Origin: JAWKIW01 sp046331175
GTDB lineage: Bacteria; Actinomycetota; Acidimicrobiia; Acidimicrobiales; Acidimicrobilacustridaceae
Direction of reading: 5' to 3'
Assembly: GCA_046331175.1 (NCBI GenBank)
Contig: JAXLRI010000014.1
Coordinates: 77,993 to 141,992, forward strand
Length of the DNA stretch: 64,000 nucleotides
Below are positions 51,749-60,900 of the stretch, one piece after another (positions within the stretch are counted from its first letter, which is position 1; each line of letters starts with the position of its first letter). The notes beneath the pieces were generated by a model. That model saw nothing but the letters and a program-made list of their open reading frames with translations, had not been told where the DNA came from and did no database searches. A program made the translations under genes and the position numbers.

Positions 51749-52285
51749 ATGGCCACGCACCGGGGCGCAGCGCTGATCCTCGCCGGGGCCGTCGGCGTCG
51801 CAGCAGCCGTCGGCTGCTCCCAGACGCCATCGAACGAAGACGCCTTGTCGCATCTGCCGTTCCAGTCCACCCGGCCCCTGGCCCCCGGACAGGCCGCCAG
51901 CCCGGGGACACCGGCCACACCGGTCGCGTCGAAGTGCTGGAAGCGCCAGTCGGCGGTGTCGGGCGGCACCTTGTACCCCGACGCCTGGATCGTGTGGTCC
52001 CACGACCCGCTGTGCCAACGCCTCCAGATCGACATCCCGGCCGGCGCCAAGCGGCTCCGCGTCGTCGTCGGCGTCGTCGACGGGACCGCACCCGCCGGAT
52101 CGGCGGCAGCGACCTTCTCCGGGATCGCAAGCCACGGACGCGACGCCAGCATCGGCTGGCTGTTCCAAGACGTGGAGGCCACGACACCCGTCGAAGTCAC
52201 CTTCACGACCCGTGGCTGGTCGTCGGTTCAGATCCAAGCCAAAGGCGAAGGCACGCTCATGGTCGGCGCCGCCGTCGCGCCCTGA
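51749..52285 (+). CDS. Lipoprotein of unknown function
   Basis: 178 residues from the ATG ahead of 'ALILAGAVGVAAAVGC', a lipobox. The rest is beta-rich ('LQIDIPAGAKRLRVVVGVVDGTAP...VEVTFTTRGWSSVQIQAKGEGTLMVGAAVAP') with two Cys that could pair; the layout suggests a carbohydrate-binding-like jelly roll. Lies between the two IS elements, so it may be cargo of an island. It overlaps the 3' end of the convergent HTH gene by 58 nt. Confidence 0.7.
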   Translation: MATHRGAALILAGAVGVAAAVGCSQTPSNEDALSHLPFQSTRPLAPGQAASPGTPATPVASKCWKRQSAVSGGTLYPDAWIVWSHDPLCQRLQIDIPAGAKRLRVVVGVVDGTAPAGSAAATFSGIASHGRDASIGWLFQDVEATTPVEVTFTTRGWSSVQIQAKGEGTLMVGAAVAP

Positions 52286-52389
52286 TCAACCCAGGCCGGG
52301 TCGCCGCGCTCGCGGGCCCGGCGGATGGTCTCGCTGGTGACTCCGCACAGGCGTCCCGCCTGGAGGTAGGTGAGCCACTGGTCAGACAT
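52228..52389 (-). CDS. Short excisionase/MerR-like HTH peptide
   Basis: 53 residues. 'QWLTYLQAGRLCGVTSETIRRARERGDP' is an HTH_17/excisionase-type helix-turn-helix. The C-terminal wing is missing or replaced by low-complexity residues, so it may be a truncated gene. It overlaps the lipoprotein gene. An Xis-like factor would fit an integrated element here. Confidence 0.5.
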   Translation of the reverse strand: MSDQWLTYLQAGRLCGVTSETIRRARERGDPAWVDQGATAAPTMSVPSPLAWI

Positions 52390-52571
52390 CGGGATCGTCC
52401 TCCTGCCGACGCCCCTATGGCCCCGGCGGGACGGTCCGTGTCGACCTCGTCCCGGCGTGCAACCGCGCCTCCCGCGTCCTGCGCCCCCGTGTTGCCCCCC
52501 GCCGAGGTCCGCGCCGGGGTCCGGCGGCCCCGACACGGTCCACCCCGGTCGGGACGCCCGAGAAACGCCCG

Positions 52572-54283
52572 TGTCAAGGTCCGGTACTCGTGCGACCTTC
52601 GGGGTCCGGTAGATGTGCGACACCTGGTCGGGGGTTCATGAGGCGGCGTTGATCCGGTGGGGTCGGCCACCGGGGTTGGCGAGGGCACCGTGTTCGCGGG
52701 TGCGGTCGTGGCGGATCGGGTGGACGCGGATGAGCTCTTCGCCGATCGAGATCTCGACGGTGCCGGCGACGACGGCGACTTGGACTTGGCGGCGACGGAA
52801 CTTGTTGCCGACCCGGTAGGTCGTGGCGGCGAAGGACACGTTGCCTGAGCTGTCGACCTTGCGGGTCACCGACACGGCCGACGCCGACGGCCGTGGTGTC
52901 ACTCGTCGGGGTGTCCGCTGCTTGCCACGAGCGATGGCAGCCGCTTGACGGCCAGGGTCGTGGCGGCGGGCGTGGGTCGCGACGAGCACCCCACGGTGAT
53001 GGATGTGCACAAGGCCGTCTTCGCAGATCAGCTCGACGGTCTCCCCGGCGAGCCAGCGGGCGACCATGTAGCGCGCTGCGGCGAACGAGATCTGCCCGTT
53101 CGCGCCCACCCGCCGCGTGGCCGTCGGAACCGGCTCGGTTGTGTCCGGCGCTGCACCGGCGAGCTCAAGCGTCGACGACATGGGCTTCGCGAGCGCGAAC
53201 CGGCGCGCCGGCGGGACCATCCCGATGCCCTGGTGCGGCCGGTCGTAGTTGTAGTGCTGCACCCACGCGTCGATCCGGACCTGCGCGTCCTCGATGCTGT
53301 CGAACACCACGCCACGAACCAGCTCGTCTTTCAACGTGCGGTGGAACCGCTCGATCTTGCCGGTCGTGGTCGGCGACCGAGGCGCCGTGAGCAGATGCCG
53401 GATGCCGTTCTCCCGGCAGATCCGATCGAACAGCACCTCGCCCGTGCCGGGACCGAACCGGCCCGTGAACACCTTCCCATTGTCCGTCAGGATCGCTTCT
53501 GGGACACCGTGGCGGCGCATCGCCAACGCCAACGCGTCACACGTCGGCCGGGCCGTCGCCCGCGGCACAACCAACGCCGAGATACAGAACCGCGAGTGAT
53601 CATCCACCCCCGTGACGACCTTGGCCTCAGAACCATCGACGAGACGGACGCCGCCGACGATGTCCATCTGCCACAGCTCCATCGAACGGGACCGCTCCCA
53701 ACGCTTGTAGTCGGCCTTCTTGCGTTTCCGGGCCTCCGGGGTGATCAGCCCGTGACGGACCAGGCACCGATAGATCGAGGAGCGACCCGGCAGCGGGAAC
53801 ACGCCTTGGCGTTCGAGCCAATGACCGATCGTCACCGGCCCCCACCCCGGATGCTCGACCCGCATGGCCACGATCAGCGCCTCGGTCTCCGGAGCCATCT
53901 GATGAGGACACGAACCTGGCGCCTTCGACCCATCGACCAGGCCCGCCAACCCGCGGGCCGCATAGCGGGTCAACCACCGGTGCACCGTCTGGCGCGACAC
54001 CCCCGCCCGGGCGGCGACCTCGGTCACCGGGACCCCGTCGAGGACCTCCAACACCGCCACATGCCGCTGTTCCACGAGCCCGAGCTCCACCAACACGACG
54101 ACACCCCTTGATCGACTCCGTCGACCAAGAAGCACAGCCCGTCAGCCAGCCGCGCGTCGCAGATCACCCGGACCCGATGTCACACATGTACCGGAACCCC
54201 TGTCGCACATGAACCGGACCCGCGCCGAAACCTGTCACACGACTACCGGAGCCGCGATGTCAACCATGAACCGGGACAGCACA
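52572..54283 (-). mobile_element. Complete IS481-family insertion sequence
   Basis: 1,712 bp. Flanked by a 14-bp direct repeat CCGAGAAACGCCCG (52558-52571 and 54284-54297). The ends start TGT with matching CCGGT spacing. Near the ends a motif like TCCGGTN(C/A)(A/T)TGTG(C/T)GACA recurs, two copies at the left and four at the right, probably transposase-binding sites. One intact DDE transposase is inside. Confidence 0.88.
52636..54096 (-). CDS. IS481-family transposase
   Basis: 486 residues from the GTG at 54096 (others nearby are possible). Helix-turn-helix 'VPVTEVAARAGVSRQTVHRWLTRY', then an rve-type DDE core: 'WQMDIVGGVRLVDGSEAKVVTGVDDHSRF', 'AILTDNGKVFTGRF' and 'PTTTGKIERFHRTLKDEL'. A C-terminal domain with duplicated 'RKVDSSGNVSFAATTYRVGNKF' beta units follows. 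No frameshift is visible, so the element could be active. Confidence 0.94.
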   Translation of the reverse strand: MLVELGLVEQRHVAVLEVLDGVPVTEVAARAGVSRQTVHRWLTRYAARGLAGLVDGSKAPGSCPHQMAPETEALIVAMRVEHPGWGPVTIGHWLERQGVFPLPGRSSIYRCLVRHGLITPEARKRKKADYKRWERSRSMELWQMDIVGGVRLVDGSEAKVVTGVDDHSRFCISALVVPRATARPTCDALALAMRRHGVPEAILTDNGKVFTGRFGPGTGEVLFDRICRENGIRHLLTAPRSPTTTGKIERFHRTLKDELVRGVVFDSIEDAQVRIDAWVQHYNYDRPHQGIGMVPPARRFALAKPMSSTLELAGAAPDTTEPVPTATRRVGANGQISFAAARYMVARWLAGETVELICEDGLVHIHHRGVLVATHARRHDPGRQAAAIARGKQRTPRRVTPRPSASAVSVTRKVDSSGNVSFAATTYRVGNKFRRRQVQVAVVAGTVEISIGEELIRVHPIRHDRTREHGALANPGGRPHRINAAS

Positions 54284-54327
54284 CCGAGAAACGCCCGATA
54301 GACGCCAGTGAGAAGGACCGAAAACGA

Positions 54328-54357
54328 CTGAAACCGCCCGAAGATGGGCGGTTTCAG
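54328..54357. terminator. Hairpin terminator downstream of a tRNA fragment
   Basis: Perfect 12-bp stem CTGAAACCGCCC / GGGCGGTTTCAG, loop 6. On the minus strand it lies 20 nt beyond the 3' end of the tRNA-Met fragment, where a tRNA terminator is expected. Confidence 0.75.
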
Positions 54358-54376
54358 GACCGTTTCTCGGTTTGGA

Positions 54377-54421
54377 TGGTGGCGGGGGCAGGATTTGAAC
54401 CTGCGACCTTCGGGTTATGAG
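54377..54421 (-). other. 3' half of a tRNA-Met(CAU) gene: attachment-site remnant
   Basis: On the minus strand the sequence contains the anticodon-loop residues CTCATAA, the 3' anticodon strand, variable loop, a complete T-arm (GCAGG-TTCAAAT-CCTGC), the acceptor strand CCCCGCC, discriminator A and encoded CCA. The 5' half is absent; the match stops in the anticodon loop, a usual crossover point of tyrosine integrases. It therefore looks like an att duplicate from an integrated element, not a functional tRNA. No integrase gene is in the window. The rest of 54422-55016 shows no supportable gene. Confidence 0.75.
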
Positions 54422-55016
54422 TTACATGATCGGCTGCCCAGCCCATCCCTTCCCGTACCATCCAGTGCCGCTGAGCTGGAGATTCGCGCCGTCCGTCTGA
54501 CGTCCAGTACCTCGCCGTCACACGCCGTACCAGCCCTCCCGGTAGAAGTCCCGGTAGAACTGACAGCCCCACAGGATGAGGGGAGCAGGTCGGCGTACGA
54601 CTCGACAACCCGCGACAGAGCAGCGCGTTCGATCATCCCCTCTGGGCCACCCGGCGCTGGGGCCAGCGACCTTCGGGTCAGCGTCGTCGCCACCGTGCTG
54701 CCAACCTGGTCGACGGGCCGACCCTCGCGGATCGGCAACGGTTGCAGGTGCCAACCCCCACCCAGCGCCCGGCGGTCCGCCAGGCCTGCTCTGCCCCGGT
54801 GGCGCCGTGAAACCCGGGCTTGGCCGGGGCAAACAAGGCCAGCTACCGGATCCGGGGTGCTTCATCCGACGGGATTCCCTCGACTGGTAGTGTCCTTCCA
54901 GGCGGTCGTGTGACGGGGTGATTGGTGCCCGACAGGTTGCGAATGGTGCTGGATGGGCCGCGAGGCCTTGCCCAAGCGCAGCGACTGATTAGGCGAAGCT
55001 GGATTCGAGGCGGGAC

Positions 55017-57404
55017 ATGAGCAGATCAAGACGAGCGCGACGGATCTGCGTGGTGCTGGTGATTCTTCAGGTCGGCCTACTCGGAGTCGGCAATGTCACC
55101 CTCGCCGCACCGGTCGGCACCGTCCTGAACTTCACCGGTGCCGGAATCTCGGGTCCGGTTGGAATCACGCGCGGCCCCGACGGAGCGATGTGGTTCAGCA
55201 ACGGCAGCAACGACTCCATCGGGCGCATCGCCGGTGACGGGACAGTCACCAACTTCACCGGCGTCGGCGTCTCGTCCCCCTTTGGGATCACGGCCGGCTC
55301 TGACGGAAACATCTGGTTCACCAACGCCGGGAACAACTCGATCGGCCGAATCACTCCAGCCGGTGTCGTCAGCAACTTCACTGGGGCGGGCATCTCTGGG
55401 GTGCGCGGCATCAGTCTCGGGCCCGACAACAACCTCTGGTTCACCAACAGTGGCAACGACTCGATCGGCCGGATCACTCCCGCAGGCGTCGTTTCGAACT
55501 TCCACACGGCAGGAATGAGCGTCGGCTTTGCCATCACAGCAGGCCCAGACGGCAATCTTTGGTACACAGGGATCAACTCAATCGGCCGATTGACCACGTC
55601 CGGCGTGATGCTCCCCGCCTTCACCACCTCGATTTACGAACCCATTGCTATCGCATCCGCACCTGACGGCTACATCTGGTACTCGAGCTCGACGGCGCGG
55701 GTCGTTGGGCGCGTGAGCGTCAGCGGCGCCGTTACGAACTACTTCGCCTCTGCCGTCGGGACGCCTCACGGTATCGCTGCGGGACCCGACGGGAACATGT
55801 GGTTCAACAGCACGACAAACAACACAGTCCGGCGAATCAACAACTCCGGGGTCGTGACGTCCTTTAGTGGGCCCGGGATCTCCAGCCCGGAGGCGATCGC
55901 CCCTGGTTCAGATGGCCGCATGTGGTTCACGAACCTCGGCAACAACTCCATAGGAAGCGCGACGGCCGCCAATGTAGCTAGCGCACCGGCGAGACCTTGG
56001 GCCGCTGCCGGCGTTGGAATGGCGACCATCTCGTGGGAGCCACCCGCTGACGGTGGTTCGCCCATTACCGGCTACTCGGTGACGGCGCTCCAAGGCGGAG
56101 CTCCTTCCGGACAAACTTGCACTGCCAGCGCCCCGGCCACGAGCTGCGACGTCACCGGGCTGGCAAACGGCACCGCATATACCTTTACGGTAACTGCTAC
56201 GAATGCCGTCGGTGACAGCGCCGCGTCGTCGCCCTCAGCGTTGACCGTACCCGACGTTGGAAGCCTATTCCATAGTCTAAGTGCCCCGATCCGAATCCTG
56301 GATTCACGGCCACCGCCCGAACAGGTGGGTCCCTACTCGACGCCATGGACAGCTGGCACCGTGCGTGATGTGCTGGTAGCAGGCCTCGCTGGAGTACCCG
56401 CTGATGCAACCGCCGTGACACTGAATGTGACGGTCACGGGCGCCACGGCACCTAGCTTCTTGACTCTCTGGCCCAAGGGCCAAGGGCAGCCCACCGCATC
56501 GAATCTGAACTGGGCGACGGACCAAACGATTCCGAATGCGGTCACGGTTAAGGTTGGGCTGGGAGGCAGCATTTCCGTGTTTAACGCGTCCGGAGATGCC
56601 ACCGTCATCATCGATGCCGTTGGGTACTTCGACCACTCCGGGTCGGCCGCGGGCTTCGTTTCCCAGGCACCCGTCAGGATCCTCGATTCCCGGCCACCAC
56701 CTGAGCAGGTCGGCCCCTACTCGACACCGTGGGGCCCAGGCACCGATCGCCTCGTTGCGGTGGCTGGCTCCGCTGGCGTGCCGGTGGACGCTGAGGCAGT
56801 TGTCCTCAACGCCACCGTGACGTCGACGACAGCTGAGTCGTTCCTGACGCTTTACCCAGATGGCAGCCCAGCGAAGCCGACCGCATCATCGTTGAATTGG
56901 AAGGCTGGTGTCACCATCCCCAACGCCGTGACCGTGAAGATCGGCACAGGCGGGAACATCCGGGTCTTCAACAACTCCGGCAGTGCCAACGTCATTCTCG
57001 ATGTGGTCGGCTACTTCAGGAGCGGGTCGGGCGATCCGTTCCACCCGGTCGCGCCGGTGAGGTTCCAGGATTCTCGGCCGGGGACCGAGAGCGTTGGCGC
57101 GTACACGACCCCGTGGGGAACGGCCACGACGAGAACCGTGTCCGTTCTGTCGTCTGGTGCAGCGCCGAGTGGCGCCACTGCCGTCATCGCGAACTTCACG
57201 GTCACCTCCACCTCGGCCGAGTCATTCGCGGCGGTGTGGAACACCGGGGCCGCCAAGCCCACCGCGTCGAGCCTCAACTGGAAGGCCGGCACCACCATCG
57301 CCAACGCAGTGACCGCCAAAGTCGGCGACAACAGAACCATCTCCGTGTTCAACAACAGCGGGTCGGTCAACGTCATCGCCGACATCGCAGGCTGGTACGG
57401 ATAG
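55017..57404 (+). CDS. Secreted Vgb-like propeller, FN3, three beta modules
   Basis: 795 residues. Signal peptide (1-31), then seven repeats 'GITAGSDGNIWFTNAGNNSIGRITPAGVV' (about 32-325), the blade number of virginiamycin B lyase. One FN3-like domain follows ('ATISWEPPADGGSPITGYSVTALQGG...GLANGTAYTFTVTATNAVG'), then three beta modules to 'AGWYG'. Vgb-like propellers often bind, not cleave, ligands; the lyase His/Glu set was not located. GC is clearly lower than in neighbours, especially in the propeller, pointing to transfer. Intact relative of the pseudogene at 45207. Confidence 0.9.
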   Translation: MSRSRRARRICVVLVILQVGLLGVGNVTLAAPVGTVLNFTGAGISGPVGITRGPDGAMWFSNGSNDSIGRIAGDGTVTNFTGVGVSSPFGITAGSDGNIWFTNAGNNSIGRITPAGVVSNFTGAGISGVRGISLGPDNNLWFTNSGNDSIGRITPAGVVSNFHTAGMSVGFAITAGPDGNLWYTGINSIGRLTTSGVMLPAFTTSIYEPIAIASAPDGYIWYSSSTARVVGRVSVSGAVTNYFASAVGTPHGIAAGPDGNMWFNSTTNNTVRRINNSGVVTSFSGPGISSPEAIAPGSDGRMWFTNLGNNSIGSATAANVASAPARPWAAAGVGMATISWEPPADGGSPITGYSVTALQGGAPSGQTCTASAPATSCDVTGLANGTAYTFTVTATNAVGDSAASSPSALTVPDVGSLFHSLSAPIRILDSRPPPEQVGPYSTPWTAGTVRDVLVAGLAGVPADATAVTLNVTVTGATAPSFLTLWPKGQGQPTASNLNWATDQTIPNAVTVKVGLGGSISVFNASGDATVIIDAVGYFDHSGSAAGFVSQAPVRILDSRPPPEQVGPYSTPWGPGTDRLVAVAGSAGVPVDAEAVVLNATVTSTTAESFLTLYPDGSPAKPTASSLNWKAGVTIPNAVTVKIGTGGNIRVFNNSGSANVILDVVGYFRSGSGDPFHPVAPVRFQDSRPGTESVGAYTTPWGTATTRTVSVLSSGAAPSGATAVIANFTVTSTSAESFAAVWNTGAAKPTASSLNWKAGTTIANAVTAKVGDNRTISVFNNSGSVNVIADIAGWYG

Positions 57405-57505
57405 CGGCAAGCTCGCCCGGCGCCGCCGCAAGCGACCTTAGGGGCTGCGCTGACCCCCTGGTAGTGGTCCACCTGTTGTGCGAGTCCGTTGCCCCACGAT
57501 GGGGC

Positions 57506-57787
57506 CTAGGAGGAGCGGGCCGCACAGCTTGGTGGGCAGGGCAGAGGCGGCACATCGGCCTTACCGGTAACCAGCTCGGTGACTGAGCGGTTGAACACCG
57601 TGGCGATAGCGTCGAGGAGCTCGTCGTCGGGCAGCGCCAGGCCCCGCTCGTAACCGAGGAGCTCATCCCAGGTCACCACTCGATCACATCGTTGGCTGAG
57701 CAGCACCGCGACCTCATCACCAGACAGGTCCCGATCCCCCCGCCACGATCGGATCCGTCCGCCGATCCCCTCCGCACTCGCCGCCAT
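57506..57787 (-). CDS. XRE-type helix-turn-helix protein
   Basis: 93 residues from the ATG at 57787. 'GGRIRSWRGDRDLSGDEVAVLLSQRCDRVVTWDELLGYERGLALPDDELLDAIATVFNRSVTELV' follows the five-helix Cro/C1-type layout, with the recognition helix region unusually polar. It may be a small transcription factor in the accessory region. Convergent with the propeller gene. No operator identified. Confidence 0.65.
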   Translation of the reverse strand: MAASAEGIGGRIRSWRGDRDLSGDEVAVLLSQRCDRVVTWDELLGYERGLALPDDELLDAIATVFNRSVTELVTGKADVPPLPCPPSCAARSS

Positions 57788-57956
57788 GCCCGCTGCTCCG
57801 CAGTCCCAGGTCCACGCTTGCCGGTTGGCTTGCAGCATATTCGCGGCCGGGCTGCTGCCCGCTTGACGAACCGTCAACAACACTGCCTGCAGTGGCTGAC
57901 CACGCGAGCCGTGAACGCAGCGCGAGCACCCGCTCTGATCTCCGGGCTGTTCTGGG

Positions 57957-60900
57957 TCAGTTGACCCGGCTGTCGAAGACCCGGGTCGGCGTCGACACCC
58001 CGAACGCCGTGGTCGCACCGACCTGGTCCCAGATCAGGTGGGCGGAGGCGGTGGTGTAGAGGCAGATGTTGCCATTGGCATCGGCCTGCACCACCGCGAA
58101 GTTCGGGATCGTCTGCCCGGCCAGGTAGTTGTTGTTCGACGCCAACGGCCGCCCCCCAGCACATGGGTAGGCGGTCGTGAACCCCGACTCGTCGGGCTGG
58201 GTGACGGTGAGGTTCCCCAGCACAGTCGCGTTGGGGACATCGGTGACGTGCACCGTCGCCACGCCGCCCTTCGCGACCTTGGCGCCGCCGACCCGGCTGT
58301 CGAAGACCCGGGTCGGCGTCGACACCCCGAACGCCGTGGTCGCACCGACCTGGTCCCAGATCAGGTGGGCGGAGGCGGTGGTGTAGAGGCAGATGTTGCC
58401 ATTGGCATCGGCCTGCACCACCGCGAAGTTCGGGATCGTCTGCCCGGCCAGGTAGTTGTTGTTCGACGCCAACGGCCTGTCTCCCGAGCACGGGAAGGCG
58501 GTCGTGAACCCCGACTCGTCGGGCTGGGTGACGGTGAGGTTCCCCAGCACGGTCGCGTTGGGGACGTCGGTGACGTGGACGGTGGCGACGCCGTCCTTGG
58601 CGAGCTTCCCACTGGTGCGGCTGTCGAAGACCCGGGTCGGCGCCGACACCCCGAACGCCGTCGTGGCGCCGACCTGGTCCCAGATGAGGTGCCCTGCGGC
58701 CTTGGTGTAGAGGCAGATGTTGCCGTTGGCATCAGCCTGCACCACCGCGAAGTTCGGGATCGTCTGGCCAGCCAGGTAGTTGTTGTTCGACGCCAACGGC
58801 CTGTCTCCCGAGCACGGGAAGGCGGTCGTGTAGCCCGCCGCTCCGGGCTGGGTGACGGTGAGGTTGCCGATCACGGTGGCGTTGGGTGTGTCGGTGACGT
58901 GGACCGGCACGACACCGAGGCCGCCGATCTGATCCGTCTGGTAGCCGGCGATGAAGAACGACCAGGTGATGTCGGGCTTGGACGGCTGGTGGATGCTGAC
59001 CGTGTATCGGCCGTCGGCGAGCGGTGATCGGGGGACGACGAACACGGCGTGGTCGCCCTCGAGGATGGCGTGCCCGGTCTGGCCGTAGACGGGGTCGCTG
59101 GTCACGAAGTTGTTCTGGTCGACCTCGCAGACGTCGTAGCTGGTGCCCTTGTCGTCCACGAGCGTGGCGGTCGTGCCCGCAGGCGGTGCTTGTGGGAGCA
59201 GAGCGATCATCGGAAGGCCGGGACCGGTTGTGTAGCCGCAGCGTTCGACCGGGTTCGGGACCTCGGCGCCCATGGAGTGCAGACCGACGACCGAGTTCGG
59301 CCCCGGGAACAGCACGGGGGCGGTCCCGCTCCCGCCCGAGAGCCCCCGGATCACATCAAGTCCAGCGCCGCCGCCGCTTGGCTGGCGGTAGTAGGCGGCC
59401 TGGGTGAGGTTGCGTCGGATGATGCCCACGGCGTGGAACGGTGCCGTGATCCAGCCCTCGATCGACTCGCGGTCGCTGGTGCCCCAACCACCGAGGTCGC
59501 TCGACTGCGCCGCTGCGGCCCCTTCGGGTGTGTACCACGGGCTCGCCGGGTTCTCGGTGTGCCAGCTCACGTACGGGCCGGTGAAGTACTGCAAGGGCGT
59601 GTTGTTCAGGTAGTCGAGGTGCTTGCGGATCCCGTCGCTCCACACCGGGTTGTCGGTGACGGCCGGCAGACCGGCGCCGGCCCGGTACCAGTTGACGACG
59701 TCGATCCAGGGTCGGATGCGATCGAGCCGCGGCTGCGCGGGGACCATCGTCGTTGCCGCGGGAACGACGGCCGGAGAGGTCGACGACGCTGCGCTCGTGC
59801 CGGCGATGTTCGTGGCGGTGACGGTGAAGGTGTAGGCGGTCCCGTTGGTCAGGCCGGACACGACACAGGTGAGAGGGCCCGTCGTCCAGCTGCAAGTCTT
59901 GCCGGCCGGGTTCGACGTCACCGTGTATCCGGTGATGGGTGAGCCGCCGTTCGACGTCGGAGCCGTCCAGGTGACGGTGGCGGCCTGGTTGCCGGCCACC
60001 GCCGCGACCCCGATCGGCGCTCCTGGCGTGGTGGCGGCGACCACCTTTCGTATGCGGTTCGACCCGTGGCTGCCGAGCTGCACGAGGTCGACGTCGGAGA
60101 AGTGCACGGATCCCGATGCGTCGACGGCCACGCTGGCGGGCCCGGTCACTCGCGCCGCCGTTGCCGCGGCACCGTCACCGGAGAACCCGTCTGTGCCGGT
60201 GCCGGCCACCGTTGAGATCGTGCCGTTGGCGACCCTGCGGACCCGGTAGTTCGACGAGTCGGCGACGTACATGGCACCGGTGGCGTCGAACGCGACGCCA
60301 CTGGGATTGGCGAGCGCAGCCGCCGTGGCCGCGCCGTTGTCACCGCTGAACCCGAACGAGCCGTTGCCGGCGACGGTCGTGATGGTGCCGGCCGGTGCCA
60401 CGCGACGGATTCGCGCGTTGTTGCCGTCGGAGATGTACACGTTGCCGGCCGCGTCGGTGTCGACGGCGACTGGGTGGTTCAGCGCGGCGGCGGTCGCAGG
60501 GCCGCCGTCGCCGGAGTACCCGGCGGTGCCCGTGCCAGCGAACGTCGTGATCGTCCCACCGGGGGCGACCTTGCGGATCCGGTGGTCGATGCCGTCGGCG
60601 ATGTAGAGGTTGCCGCTGGTGTCGACCGCCACACCATCGACGGCCCGGAACGTGGCGGCGGCCGCCGGACCACCGTCGCCGGATGATCCGAACGCGCCGG
60701 TGCCGGCGACGGTGGAGATCACGCCAGCCGGTGTGACCTTGCGGACCCGATCGTTGCCGGCGTCGGCGATGTAGAGGTTGCCGGCGGCGTCGACGGCCAC
60801 GTCGGCCGGCCCGCGCAGCTTGGCCGAAGTGGCCTGAGCGCCGTCACCCGAGAACCCGCTGCTGCCGCTGCCGGCCACCGTCGTGATGGTCCCGGCCGGG

